Part shown: positions 9,814-18,380 of the stretch, piece by piece
Numbering within the stretch: position 1 is the first letter of the stretch
Layout: every line of letters starts with the position of its first letter
From: Stutzerimonas sp. S1
GTDB taxonomy: Bacteria > Pseudomonadota > Gammaproteobacteria > Pseudomonadales > Pseudomonadaceae
Reading direction: 5' to 3'
Length of the DNA: 64,000 bases
Assembly (NCBI RefSeq): GCF_025966695.1
Contig: NZ_JAOEIY010000007.1
Coordinates: 300,652-364,651, forward strand
Notes under the pieces: generated by a model
Told to the model about the DNA's origin: nothing
Databases searched by the model: none
The model's input: only the letters and a program-made list of their open reading frames with translations
Program-made: the position numbers and the translations under genes

Positions 9814-9984
9814 CATTTCTGCGCCGGTGCTGTTGCGAGCGGTGCCGGCCGCCGGCCGCCGTCCGCTGTTGCCCAGAACCTGCGTCCTGGTTCGGTGGGA
9901 CCGGTCGTGATTGGCGGCCTTTCGTTTTATCCGTATCGCCAGCGCTCGGCCACGCGCCGGGCTTTCGTGGAATCGCTGCTGCGC

Positions 9985-11433
9985 TCAGCTTGCCCAGATC
10001 CAGCCGACCAGGCCGTAGCAGAGCAGAGTCACCAGCGCGACGCCGAACAGGTTGAGCGCAAAGCCGGCCCTGATCATCGACTGGATGCGCATCCGTCCGG
10101 TGCCGAAGACGATGGCATTCGGTGGCGTGGCGACCGGCATCATGAACGCACAGCTGGCGGCGATGGCGGCGGGAATCGCCAGCATTTCCGGCGGCAGTCC
10201 CTGTGCCACGGCGAGCGCACCGAGCAGTGGCAGGAACGCGGCCGCAGTGGCTGTGTTGGAAGTGATTTCGGTCAGGAAGGTGATGACCAGCGTGACCAAG
10301 CCGATCATCAGGATCAGAGGCAGCACGCCAAAGCCGCCCAGGCCCTGGGCGATCCATTGCGCCAGTCCGGATGCGCCGATCACGCCGGCCAGCGACAGCC
10401 CGCCGCCGAACAGCAGCAGCACGCCCCAGGGCACCTTGTTGGCGGTCTCCCAGTCCATGAGGAACACCCGCTGGCGCAGGTCCACCGGGAGCAAGAACAG
10501 GCCCAGCGCCGCGGCCATGGCAATGCTGGTGTCGTTGACGCCGTCAAAGTGCCGGGCGAGCAGCGGCTGAATAATCCACGCCAGCGCAGCCAGCACGAAC
10601 ACCACGGCGACCATCTTCTCGGCACGCGACATCGGTCCCAGTTCAGCCATTTCCTTTTCCAGCAGGGCGCGGCTGTCTCCGCCGGCCAGTTTGAAACCGC
10701 CGCGGGTCAGCCACCACCAAGTGAACAGCAGCATGCCGGCGCTCACCGGTACGCCCAATAGCATCCACTGGCCGAAGCCGATGTGGACGTCGTAGCTGTC
10801 GCGCAGGAAGGCGGCGAGTAGTGCGTTCGGCGGGGTGCCGATCAACGTGGCGATACCGCCGACGCTCGCGGCGTAGGCGATGCCGAGCAGCAGGGCAGTA
10901 GCGAAGCGGTCGGCCTCGCGCGCGACACTGCCGGCCACCAGCAGGCCGATCACCGACAGGCCGATGGGCAGCATCATGATGCTGGTCGCGGTGTTGCTCA
11001 CCCACATGCTGATGAAGGCGGTGGCGATCATGAAGCCGGCGATCTGCCGCTTTGGCTGATTGCCCACCGCCAGCAGCGTGGCCAGCGCGATGCGCTTGTG
11101 CAGATTCCAGCGCTGCATCGCCAGGCCGAGCAGGAAACCGCCGAGGAACAGGAAGATCGTCGGGTTGGCGTAGGGAGCAGTGGCCTTGGCCAGGGTGTCG
11201 ATGCCAAGCACTGGCACCAGCAGGATCGGCAGCAGCGAGGTGGCCGGAATCGGGATCGCTTCGGTGGCCCACCAGACGGCCATCAGCGCGGCCATGCCGA
11301 CCGTCAGCCAGGCGGTTTGTGAAAGGCCGGCCGGTGGGGCGGTCAGGACACACAACAGCAGGAGCAGGGGACCGAGAAACAGGCCGATGGTGGCCGCCAG
11401 TACGGCCCCCTTGTTCTTCGGTGAATCGGGCAT
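9985..11433 (-). CDS. DASS-family sodium/anion symporter
   Basis: A 482-residue inner-membrane transporter of the divalent anion:sodium symporter (SLC13) family, typically for C4-dicarboxylates, citrate or sulfate. The two SNT signature motifs (SNTATSIMMLPIG and TSNTATAAAFLPLL) lie in the two inverted-repeat halves and bind sodium and substrate. About 11 hydrophobic segments are visible. The substrate cannot be assigned. It is transcribed alone, leftward. Its upstream spacer (11434-11697) holds the promoter and a small inverted repeat. Confidence 0.9.
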   Translation of the reverse strand: MPDSPKNKGAVLAATIGLFLGPLLLLLCVLTAPPAGLSQTAWLTVGMAALMAVWWATEAIPIPATSLLPILLVPVLGIDTLAKATAPYANPTIFLFLGGFLLGLAMQRWNLHKRIALATLLAVGNQPKRQIAGFMIATAFISMWVSNTATSIMMLPIGLSVIGLLVAGSVAREADRFATALLLGIAYAASVGGIATLIGTPPNALLAAFLRDSYDVHIGFGQWMLLGVPVSAGMLLFTWWWLTRGGFKLAGGDSRALLEKEMAELGPMSRAEKMVAVVFVLAALAWIIQPLLARHFDGVNDTSIAMAAALGLFLLPVDLRQRVFLMDWETANKVPWGVLLLFGGGLSLAGVIGASGLAQWIAQGLGGFGVLPLILMIGLVTLVITFLTEITSNTATAAAFLPLLGALAVAQGLPPEMLAIPAAIAASCAFMMPVATPPNAIVFGTGRMRIQSMIRAGFALNLFGVALVTLLCYGLVGWIWAS

Positions 11434-11542
11434 TGCAAGGTTTCCTCAAGTGACAGATCCGGCTGCGAGAGGGCGTAGGAGGCCCGGATCAATGCGGCGC
11501 GAATTCTAGCAGCCGCTAGTTAACCGACGAATTGAAGGTGTT

Positions 11543-11555
11543 GCTAATTATTAGC
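11543..11555. promoter_or_regulatory. Inverted repeat upstream of the DASS gene
   Basis: GCTAATTATTAGC has perfect 6-bp arms around a central T. It lies 110 bp upstream of the leftward symporter gene in an otherwise gene-free AT-rich patch. It could be an operator for this transporter. Confidence 0.35.
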
Positions 11556-11697
11556 TGGCTATTTATGTCGACGGTATTGCGCGCGTTTTTGACGGCCCGG
11601 CCCGGTAGTGGCTGGAACCGGCTGAGGGCTGAGAGAGCCGCCGCGCGGGGACAAGGGGCTGGCCTTGTCCTCCGACTCGGTTACCACTGCCGGGCTA

Positions 11698-13047
11698 TCA
11701 GCTCGGGCGCAGCTGCTTCAGCGTTTCGGCAATCATGAAGGCCATTTCCAGTGACTGGTCGGCGTTCAGTCGCGGATCGCAATGGGTGTGGTAGCGATCG
11801 CAGAGTCCGGCTTCGGTGATCGGACGGGAGCCGCCGATGCACTCGGTGACGTTCTGTCCGGTCATCTCGATGTGGATGCCGCCAGGGTAACTACCCTCGG
11901 CCCGGTGTACATCGAAGAACTGCCGCATTTCGGCCAGCACTCGTTCGAAGTCGCGAGTCTTGTAACCGCTGGATGCCTTCATGGTGTTGCCGTGCATCGG
12001 ATCGGAGCTCCACAGCACCTGGCGGCCTTCGTTCTGCACCGCGCGGATCAGTCGAGGCAGGCTGGCTTCGACCTTGTCGGCACCCATGCGCACGATGAGG
12101 TTCAGGCGGCCCGGGTCATTCTGCGGGTTGAGGATGTCGATCAGGCGGATCAGCTCCCCGCTGTCCATGCTCGGCCCGACCTTGACGCCGATGGGGTTGC
12201 CGACGCCGCGCAGGAACTCGACGTGGGCACCGTCGAGCTGACGCGTGCGGTCGCCGATCCACAGCATGTGTGCCGAACAGTCGTACCAGCCGCCGGTGAG
12301 ACTGTCCTGGCGGACGAAAGCTTGTTCGTAGTTCAGCAGCAGTGCCTCGTGGGCGGTGAAGAAGCTGGTCTCGCGCAATTGTGATGCGTCATCCAGGCCG
12401 CAGGCGCGCATGAACTTCAGCGTCTCGTCGATGCGTGCACCAAGCTGGTGGTACTTCTCGGCCAGCAGTGAGTTGGCGATGAAGTCCAGATTCCACTGAT
12501 GCACCTGGTGTAGGTCGGCAAAACCACCCTGGGCGAAGGCGCGCAGCAGGTTGAGGCTGGCGGTGGACTGGTGGTAGGCCTGCAACAGGCGCTCGGGATC
12601 CGGCACCCGGCTCTTCTCGTCGAAACCGATGCCGTTGACAATGTCGCCGCGGTAGGCCGGCAGGGTGACACCTCCGATGGTTTCGTCGCCGGCCGAGCGC
12701 GGCTTGGCGAACTGTCCGGCCATGCGGCCTACCTTCACCACCGGGCAACCGGCGGCGAAGGTCATCACGATGGCCATCTGCAGCAGCACCTTGAAGGTGT
12801 CGCGAATCTTGGTGGCGGAGAACTCAGCGAAACTCTCGGCGCAGTCGCCGCCCTGCAGCAGGAAGGCGCGGCCCTGGGTTACTTCGGCGAACTGCCGACG
12901 CAGCTCGCGGGCCTCGCCGGCAAATACCAGCGGCGGCAGGCCGGCCAGGGTGTGCTCGACGCGCGCGAGATGTTCGGCATTCGGATATTCGGGTTGCTGC
13001 TGGATCGGTTTGCTGCGCCAGCTCGACGGGCTCCACGTGGTGGTCAT
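11698..13047 (-). CDS. Class II 3-deoxy-7-phosphoheptulonate synthase
   Basis: A 449-residue class II (plant-type) DAHP synthase, which condenses phosphoenolpyruvate and erythrose 4-phosphate in the first step of aromatic amino acid synthesis. Family signatures are [31 protein letters not shown] (metal Cys and substrate site), [14 protein letters not shown] and [10 protein letters not shown]. Length matches bacterial class II enzymes. It is monocistronic, divergent from the spermidine synthase-like gene. In Pseudomonas such enzymes coexist with class I enzymes and can feed secondary metabolism; which role applies here is unknown. Confidence 0.94.
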   Translation of the reverse strand: MTTTWSPSSWRSKPIQQQPEYPNAEHLARVEHTLAGLPPLVFAGEARELRRQFAEVTQGRAFLLQGGDCAESFAEFSATKIRDTFKVLLQMAIVMTFAAGCPVVKVGRMAGQFAKPRSAGDETIGGVTLPAYRGDIVNGIGFDEKSRVPDPERLLQAYHQSTASLNLLRAFAQGGFADLHQVHQWNLDFIANSLLAEKYHQLGARIDETLKFMRACGLDDASQLRETSFFTAHEALLLNYEQAFVRQDSLTGGWYDCSAHMLWIGDRTRQLDGAHVEFLRGVGNPIGVKVGPSMDSGELIRLIDILNPQNDPGRLNLIVRMGADKVEASLPRLIRAVQNEGRQVLWSSDPMHGNTMKASSGYKTRDFERVLAEMRQFFDVHRAEGSYPGGIHIEMTGQNVTECIGGSRPITEAGLCDRYHTHCDPRLNADQSLEMAFMIAETLKQLRPS

Positions 13048-13160
13048 GGGGACGTTCCATTCGCGAAAAAGTGCGGCGATGTTACCGCAAGCGTGCGGCG
13101 AAGGCTGATAGCGCCTGCCAATGGGGCTGTTAACATGCGCCGATTCAGGGGAGGGCGGGA

Positions 13161-13910
13161 ATGCAAGACGAGGAACGGCTGCTGGCCGAAGTGCAGGACG
13201 AATTCGGCTTGATCCGGGTATACGAGGTCGGCGACTACCGCTTCCTCGAATTCGGCGCGGCGGTGGAGCAGAGCTGTGTATTTACCCCCGATCCCAGCTG
13301 GCTGGAGTACGACTACACCCGCGCCATGTTGATCGGCGCGTTATGTCATCCGGCGCCGGAGACCGCGCTGTTTCTGGGGCTGGGTGCCGGTACGCTGACT
13401 CAGGCCTGCCTGGAGTTCCTGCCGCTGGAAGATGTGGAGGCCATCGAGCTGCGCCCGGCGGTGCCGGAGCTGGCCATGCGTTATCTCGGTCTGCGCAACG
13501 ACTCGCGGCTGTACATCCGCGTCGGCGACGCGGTTGAGCTGCTGGACACGGCGGAAAGCGCCGATCTGATCTTCGTCGACCTGTACACCGACGTCGGTCC
13601 TGCCGCCGCGCATCTGGCGTGGAATTTTCTGCGTCAGTGCCAGCAGAAACTTGCTCCCGGCGGCTGGCTGATCATCAATCAGTGGGGCACCGACGAGGAC
13701 AAGCCGCTGGGCGCGGCGCTGTTGCGCGGGCTGTTCCATCGCCACTACTGGGAATGCTCGGTGAAGGAGGGCAACGTGGTGCTGCTGGTGCCCGCCGATC
13801 TGGAGCAAGCTCTGGATGTCGACGGGTTGCAGCAGCGCGCTGCCGCGCTCGCGCCGCGTCTCGGCTACTCGCTCGACTACCTGATCGCAGCGCTGCGGCC
13901 GGCCAGCTGA
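13161..13910 (+). CDS. Spermidine synthase-like methyltransferase-fold protein
   Basis: A 249-residue protein of the spermidine synthase family without membrane segments. The Rossmann motif [19 protein letters not shown], the acidic loop [10 protein letters not shown] and [10 protein letters not shown] match polyamine synthases. The strict spermidine synthase active-site motif (GGGDG) is replaced by LGLGAGT, so true aminopropyltransferase activity is doubtful; many Pseudomonas genomes carry such a paralogue annotated only as spermidine synthase. The start is an ATG after GGGAGGGCGG. Confidence 0.75.
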   Translation: MQDEERLLAEVQDEFGLIRVYEVGDYRFLEFGAAVEQSCVFTPDPSWLEYDYTRAMLIGALCHPAPETALFLGLGAGTLTQACLEFLPLEDVEAIELRPAVPELAMRYLGLRNDSRLYIRVGDAVELLDTAESADLIFVDLYTDVGPAAAHLAWNFLRQCQQKLAPGGWLIINQWGTDEDKPLGAALLRGLFHRHYWECSVKEGNVVLLVPADLEQALDVDGLQQRAAALAPRLGYSLDYLIAALRPAS

Positions 13911-13998
13911 ATGCCCTGCGTCGGTGCGCGCTGCGCATATTCGAGATCATCAAGGGGCTGAGCGAACGCAGCCTGCACAATGGCCAGACCGTTCGTAA

Positions 13999-14130
13999 GC
14001 CTCCAGCGACATCGGCCAGACGCTCGGCGTGCTGCAGGAAGGCGTCGAGTGCGTGCGACATACCACCAGCAAGCTGCATCAACTGGTCGGCCTCTTCCGC
14101 GTCAGTACTGCCACCAGCGAAGTGGCCTGA
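13999..14130 (+). pseudogene. Remnant of a methyl-accepting chemotaxis protein C-terminus
   Basis: In one frame the sequence reads SSDIGQTLGVLQEGVECVRH, then TTSKLHQLVGLFRVSTATSE, then VA and a stop. This resembles the extreme C-terminal coil and tail of chemoreceptors (a periodic coiled coil ending LVGxFRV). An in-frame TAA at 13996-13998 cuts it from upstream sequence, where no receptor body remains. It is a decayed tail directly after the spermidine synthase-like gene. Confidence 0.5.
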
Positions 14131-14168
14131 GCGTTCGGCCCGGCGCTGGGGTTAGGTAAAAGTAACGG

Positions 14169-14203
14169 GTAGGGTGGATAACGCCGCGTGCGGCTTATCC
14201 ACC
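14169..14203. repeat. REP-like hairpin element
   Basis: GTAGGGTGGATAACGCCGC, then GTG, then CGGCTTATCCACC. The arms GGTGGATAA and TTATCCACC are perfect complements. The same GTAGGGTGG head with a diverged stem occurs at 56368-56400, so this appears to be a dispersed intergenic palindrome family. Confidence 0.6.
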
Positions 14204-14266
14204 AGCTCTGCATTCACCGCCGACCATTGCTATGCAAAATACGCGCACAGGCTCGCGTTATTCCGG

Positions 14267-14272
14267 TATAGT
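14267..14272 (+). promoter_or_regulatory. Candidate -10 element for deaD
   Basis: TATAGT lies about 215 bp before the helicase start codon; no good -35 is seen. If it is used, the transcript has a leader of roughly 205 nt. Between 14280 and 14485 there is no convincing gene, but several short hairpins (for example CGAAGC/GCTTCG, 14317-14331). Confidence 0.4.
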
Positions 14273-14453
14273 ACGCGCCGGCTGAAACCCAGCCTGCGTT
14301 CAGGTACTGCAACACACGAAGCGCTGCTTCGGCTGCTGTCCGCTTCGAGCGGGCTATCCTTGACGATTCATCATCCATACGTTTTCGCAACCCCGCCGAC
14401 CAGGCTGCCAGGGTGACCTTCGGGTTTTGCACGGCATGCGCAGCTTCGGAACA

Positions 14454-14487
14454 ATGGGTCTTGCGGAGCATCAGAGACAAGACCCAT
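14454..14487 (+). promoter_or_regulatory. Start-codon-sequestering hairpin in the deaD leader
   Basis: ATGGGTCTTG (14454-14463) is perfectly complementary to CAAGACCCAT (14478-14487). The second arm includes the first two bases of the deaD start codon (ATG at 14486-14488), and the 14-nt loop carries the purine-rich GGAG and GAGA segments. In mRNA this hairpin should block initiation until it is unwound or melted. The base complementarity is seen directly; the regulatory role (autoregulation by the helicase or temperature sensing) is inferred. Confidence 0.6.
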
Positions 14488-16156
14488 GACCCAAGAAATC
14501 GGCGGCTTTGCCGCACTCGGTATTCACTCCGCTGTCCTGGCTGCCATCAGCGCAGTCGGCTACGAAGAGCCTTCTCCCATTCAGGCCCAGGCGATCCCGG
14601 TGATCCTCGGTGGCCACGACATGATCGGCCAGGCGCAGACCGGCACCGGCAAGACCGCAGCCTTCGCGCTGCCGATCCTGTCCAAGATCGACCCGGCCAA
14701 GCGTGAGCCGCAGGCGCTGATCCTCGCGCCGACCCGCGAGCTGGCGCTGCAGGTTGCCACGGCATTCGAAACCTATTCCAAGCAGCTGCCCGGCGTTGGC
14801 GTCGTCGCCGTATACGGTGGTGCCCCTATGGGCCCGCAGCTCAAGGCCATCCGCCAGGGCGCGCAGGTCATCGTTGCGACCCCAGGTCGTCTGGTCGATC
14901 ACCTGAGCCGCAACAGCGAGCTGCTGTCGACCATTCGCTTCCTGGTCCTCGATGAAGCGGACGAAATGCTCAAGCTGGGTTTCATGGACGATCTGGAAGT
15001 GATCTTCGAGGCCATGCCCGAGAGCCGCCAGAGCGTGCTGTTCTCCGCCACGCTGCCGCACTCAATCCGCGCCATCGCCGAAAAGCACCTACGCGAGCCG
15101 CAGCACATCAAGATCGCTGCCAAGACCCAGACTGTCGCTCGCATTGAGCAGGCGCACCTGATGGTCCATGCCGACCAGAAGATCCAGGCCGTGCTGCGCC
15201 TGCTGGAGGTCGAGGATTTCGACGCCCTGATCGCGTTCGTGCGGACCAAGCAAGCCACACTGGATCTGGCCGCCGCGCTGGAAGCCAAGGGCTACAAGGC
15301 CGCTGCGCTGAATGGCGACATCGCCCAGAACCAGCGTGAGCGCGTCATCGAATCGCTGAAGGATGGCCGTCTGGACATCGTCGTCGCCACCGACGTCGCC
15401 GCCCGCGGTCTCGATGTAGCGCGCATCACCCACGTGTTCAACGTGGACATGCCCTACGATCCGGAATCCTATGTGCACCGCATCGGCCGTACCGGTCGAG
15501 CCGGTCGCGAAGGCCGTGCGCTGCTGCTGGTCACTCCGCGTGAGCGTCGCATGCTGCAGGTCATCGAGCGCGTGACCAACCAGAAGGTCGCCGAAGCCCG
15601 TCTGCCCAATGCCCAGCAGGTACTGGACGCTCGTATCAAGAAGCTCACCAACAGCCTCGCGCCGCTGGTGGCCGACGCCGAAACCACCCATGGCGAGCTG
15701 CTCGACAAGCTGGTCGCCGACATCGGCTGCAGCCCGCGTGCCCTGGCCGCTGCGCTGCTGCGCAAGGCCACCAATGGTCAGGCGCTGACCCTGGCGGAAG
15801 TCGAGAAAGAGCAGCCGCTGGTTCCGACCAGTGGTCCGCGTGAGCGTAGCGAGCGTTCGGATCGTCCTGAGCGTAGTGGTGATCGCGAGCGTCGCGCTCC
15901 AATCCCGCTGGCTGAAGGCCGTGCCCGCTGCCGCACTCCCCTGGGCGCGCGTGACGGCATCGCCGCACGCAACCTGCTCGGCGCCATCCTCAATGAAGGT
16001 GGTTTGGCTCGCGAAGCTATCGGCCGCATCCAGGTGCGCGACAGCTTCAGCCTGGTCGAGCTGCCGGAAGACGGCCTTGACCGTCTGCTCGGCAAGCTCA
16101 AGGACACCCGCGTCGGCGGCAAGCAGCTCAAGTTGCGTCGCTATCGCGAGGATTAA
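14486..16156 (+). CDS. deaD: DEAD-box ATP-dependent RNA helicase DeaD/CsdA
   Basis: A 556-residue helicase that remodels structured RNA in ribosome assembly and cold-induced mRNA decay. The motifs appear in order: Q motif (YEEPSPIQAQAIP), I AQTGTGKT, Ia PTRELA, Ib TPGR, II DEAD, III SAT, VI HRIGRTGRAGR. A DeaD-specific middle region follows, then an Arg/Glu-rich stretch (ERSERSDRPERSGDRERR) and a DbpA-type RNA-binding domain ending KLRRYRED. The gene has a long leader with a hairpin covering its start codon and ends in a strong terminator. Confidence 0.95.
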   Translation: MTQEIGGFAALGIHSAVLAAISAVGYEEPSPIQAQAIPVILGGHDMIGQAQTGTGKTAAFALPILSKIDPAKREPQALILAPTRELALQVATAFETYSKQLPGVGVVAVYGGAPMGPQLKAIRQGAQVIVATPGRLVDHLSRNSELLSTIRFLVLDEADEMLKLGFMDDLEVIFEAMPESRQSVLFSATLPHSIRAIAEKHLREPQHIKIAAKTQTVARIEQAHLMVHADQKIQAVLRLLEVEDFDALIAFVRTKQATLDLAAALEAKGYKAAALNGDIAQNQRERVIESLKDGRLDIVVATDVAARGLDVARITHVFNVDMPYDPESYVHRIGRTGRAGREGRALLLVTPRERRMLQVIERVTNQKVAEARLPNAQQVLDARIKKLTNSLAPLVADAETTHGELLDKLVADIGCSPRALAAALLRKATNGQALTLAEVEKEQPLVPTSGPRERSERSDRPERSGDRERRAPIPLAEGRARCRTPLGARDGIAARNLLGAILNEGGLAREAIGRIQVRDSFSLVELPEDGLDRLLGKLKDTRVGGKQLKLRRYRED

Positions 16157-16173
16157 TCCTCGGCGGTTAAACG

Positions 16174-16205
16174 AAAAAAGGCGGGCTTAGAGCCCGCCTT
16201 TTTTA
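16174..16205. terminator. Rho-independent terminator of deaD
   Basis: AAGGCGGGCT (16178-16187) and AGCCCGCCTT (16191-16200) form a stem with a TAG loop, followed by further T residues and preceded by an A-run. It can act in both directions and lies about 20 bp after the deaD stop. Confidence 0.92.
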
Positions 16206-16338
16206 TGCCGTCGAGAAAATCGGGCGGCACCGACCTGCCGTCTAGCAATGTGCCCTCGTGGAGAAAAAGCACCGGCATCCCGTCGACTTTGCCATTTCGT
16301 GCGGTATCCACCTAAACGAAGCGCTCCTTCGCCGTCAA
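16204..16338 (-). pseudogene. Possible degenerate thioredoxin-fold gene fragment
   Basis: On the reverse strand one frame reads AKERFV, a stop, then VDTARNGKVDGMPVLFLHEG followed by TLLDGRSVPPDFLDGIK. It looks protein-like (compare the xVDGxPxLF stretch of thioredoxin-fold proteins) but has no start and an internal stop. It may be chance; nothing else occupies the deaD-ihfB spacer apart from the terminator. Confidence 0.22.
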
Positions 16339-16426
16339 TCCCGTTCGGGCTGTTCAAACTCTGAACAACATGCTAAAAACGACCGCAACCCGAATCATCT
16401 AGCCGCTTGAAAACGAAGGGAAAACC

Positions 16427-16711
16427 ATGACCAAGTCGGAGTTGATCGAGCGTATCGTCACCCAGCAGGGCCTGCTTTCGTCGAAGGATGTCGAACTGGC
16501 CATCAAGACCATGCTGGAGCAAATGGCCCAGGCGCTGGCCACCGGCGACCGGATCGAAATTCGTGGTTTCGGCAGCTTCTCCCTCCACTACCGCGCCCCC
16601 CGCGTAGGCCGCAACCCCAAGACTGGCCAATCCGTCAGCCTTGACGGCAAATTCGTCCCGCATTTCAAGCCAGGGAAGGAGTTGCGGGATCGGGTGAATG
16701 AGGAAGAGTAG
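16427..16711 (+). CDS. ihfB: Integration host factor subunit beta
   Basis: A 94-residue DNA-bending protein of the HU/IHF family. [34 protein letters not shown] and the intercalating-proline arm [14 protein letters not shown] are typical of IhfB, which pairs with IhfA. The start follows AAGGGAAAACC. In most pseudomonads ihfB lies directly after rpsA and before the O-antigen genes; here it precedes wzz as expected, but deaD replaces rpsA upstream. It could be a relocated ihfB or a paralogue. Confidence 0.95.
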   Translation: MTKSELIERIVTQQGLLSSKDVELAIKTMLEQMAQALATGDRIEIRGFGSFSLHYRAPRVGRNPKTGQSVSLDGKFVPHFKPGKELRDRVNEEE

Positions 16712-16727
16712 TTCTCATTAACAACTG

Positions 16728-16758
16728 TTGATGCCATTGGTCTAATTCGACTCATAAT
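16728..16758 (+). promoter_or_regulatory. Candidate promoter of the polysaccharide cluster
   Basis: TTGATG (16728-16733) and CATAAT (16753-16758) are separated by 19 bp. The -10 lies inside an inverted repeat, CTAATT (16742-16747) and AATTAG (16756-16761). This is just after ihfB and 80 bp before wzz. The spacing is long, so the promoter may be weak or regulated. No ops/JUMPstart motif was found. Confidence 0.4.
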
Positions 16759-16838
16759 TAGCGCTGGTAAGTTTGGCAATTCAACTCCTGCATGGCACTA
16801 TGCGCCGTTTTTCAAAAGCGCTTCCCGTGGAGGAACTC

Positions 16839-17561
16839 ATGCAGGAAACAGGAAGTTACCGGGCTATTTCTCGCGACGACGAGATCGATCTGATTGAGCT
16901 AGTCATGGCGCTTTGGTCTTACAAGCTCATGATTATCTTGATCACCTGCCTAGGTGTCGCGATTGCATCAGCGTATTCGCTGCTCGTTACACCCACGTAC
17001 TCCGCTCAGGCAATCATCGCGCCAGCATCCATAAACCGCTTTGGTACACTGGCCGGCGCCCTCAGTAGTCGGCAGCTGCGCCAGGAACAGTCGGCCATAT
17101 CTAGCGGTGTCCACTTGGCCAATGAAATGTTTGATGTGTTGGTCACTAATCTTAACTCACGGATCATGCGGCGCGATTTTGATGCGGCCAATCCAGATTA
17201 CCGCGAAGTTGTATTTAAACTGACTCGCGGAAAGCAGCTGACTGATCCGGTTTCTTTAAGTGCCACAGACAAAATAGCAACGCGAACCAATGAATTTATC
17301 GTTGCTTATTCGGCTTATGTATCCCATGCAACAGTAGGGCAGCTAAATGAGTATCTGAAAGGTATGGGGGTTACTGAAGACGTTGAGCCGTCAGCCTTGT
17401 ACCGATTGGAACAGCCCGCGACTACTCCATTGGTACCGATAAAACCAAGGCCTGTGCTGATTATCTCCTTGGGTTTTGTTCTCGGTGCTATGTTCGGGGT
17501 CTTCGCCGCATTGGTGCGACACTTGGCCCGTTTGCGCTCCTTCGGCGGCGGTCGCCAATAG
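16839..17561 (+). CDS. wzz: Wzz-type O-antigen chain-length determinant
   Basis: A 240-residue polysaccharide co-polymerase. Two membrane helices (LMIILITCLGVAIASAYSLL near residue 30 and PVLIISLGFVLGAMFGVFAA near 210) flank a periplasmic domain of about 140 residues. The Pro-rich motif before helix 2 (TTPLVPIKPRP) is diagnostic. It should set the modal length of chains made by Wzy. The start follows GTGGAGG by 5 bp. It is clearly shorter than typical Wzz proteins (about 320-380 residues), with a reduced coiled-coil arm, but shows no frame break. Confidence 0.85.
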   Translation: MQETGSYRAISRDDEIDLIELVMALWSYKLMIILITCLGVAIASAYSLLVTPTYSAQAIIAPASINRFGTLAGALSSRQLRQEQSAISSGVHLANEMFDVLVTNLNSRIMRRDFDAANPDYREVVFKLTRGKQLTDPVSLSATDKIATRTNEFIVAYSAYVSHATVGQLNEYLKGMGVTEDVEPSALYRLEQPATTPLVPIKPRPVLIISLGFVLGAMFGVFAALVRHLARLRSFGGGRQ

Positions 17562-17773
17562 GGTGACATCCAAAAGTTATTCCGGTCAGCGACGCTGCTG
17601 CTGCCCAGTTGGTCGTTTACGGATTGAGAAAAAACAGACAGGGCGCAACGGCGGCTTTTGGCTCGTAGAGATGGTTAGGCCGGCCGCAGCAATCGCGTTT
17701 TAGAGTCGCAGTTTCCAGCGCTGCGACCGTTCCCTTAGCTCTTGACTTATTTGTGCCTCGTTAAGGACTGACC

Positions 17774-18351
17774 ATGCACTTCCCAATGATCGAGCACCAT
17801 GGTGCCAAGGGTGGTGTCACCGGCGCCTGCCATGAGCTCCATATGAATGCGGGCAGCCCTCTGCTGATGGGCTGCGGGCTGCTCCTGGGTGGCGATGCGT
17901 CTGAACGGGCGAATGATGGCCGGGCACGCGCGCTTGAGCCTACCAACTGGCTCAAACTTCACATCACCCTCAACTCTCCGTTGGCTAGCAGCCTCACTAA
18001 CGCCGGCCGTATCTTCACCTACTTCAAAGTCATGCTGGGCGATAAAAGGCACAACGTCCTCTTTGCCGGCTATCGAGCTACAGGTCCCCGACCCACGCAA
18101 TCCAGATGTACGGTCCGACAGGTGGCTACGGTGGATCTCCATGGTGAGTGCTTTGCTGTCAGTTCAGGCATCACCAGCATTATTGGCTATTCGGCCCATG
18201 CAGATCACAAAGAATTAGCGAAAATTTGTGACCCGAATGCAGTTGTGGCCGACGGAGATACGGATAGTGCATATCTAGAAAATAATCTAAGGAGGCGCTG
18301 ATCGAAGTGCTAGAACAGCATTTTCGGACGCCTTCTGAATTGAAGCTGTAG
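17774..18351 (+). pseudogene. Decayed MBL-fold RNA-exonuclease-like gene
   Basis: The N-terminus MHFPMIEHHGAKGGVTGACH and GLLLGGDASE matches MBL-fold/beta-CASP hydrolases (YsfE/CPSF73-like). The segment carrying the catalytic HxHxDH is missing: the text jumps to ITLNSPLAS and then AGRIFTYFKVMLGDKRHNVL. The next conserved piece, AIQMYGPTGGY, is in another frame (18097-18129). VDLHGE and GYSAHADH return to the first frame, and the tail KEALIEVLEQHF is shifted again, ending at 18351. At least two internal deletions and three frame changes make it non-functional. Intact relatives occur at this place, after wzz, in other pseudomonads as far as I recall. Confidence 0.85.
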
Positions 18352-18380
18352 AGCATTAGCTCGTTCTTTTTGGAGCAGAA

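Noticed and set aside
16712..16838. A JUMPstart/ops antitermination element before the polysaccharide genes
   Set aside because: No GGCGGTAG motif was found between ihfB and wzz.
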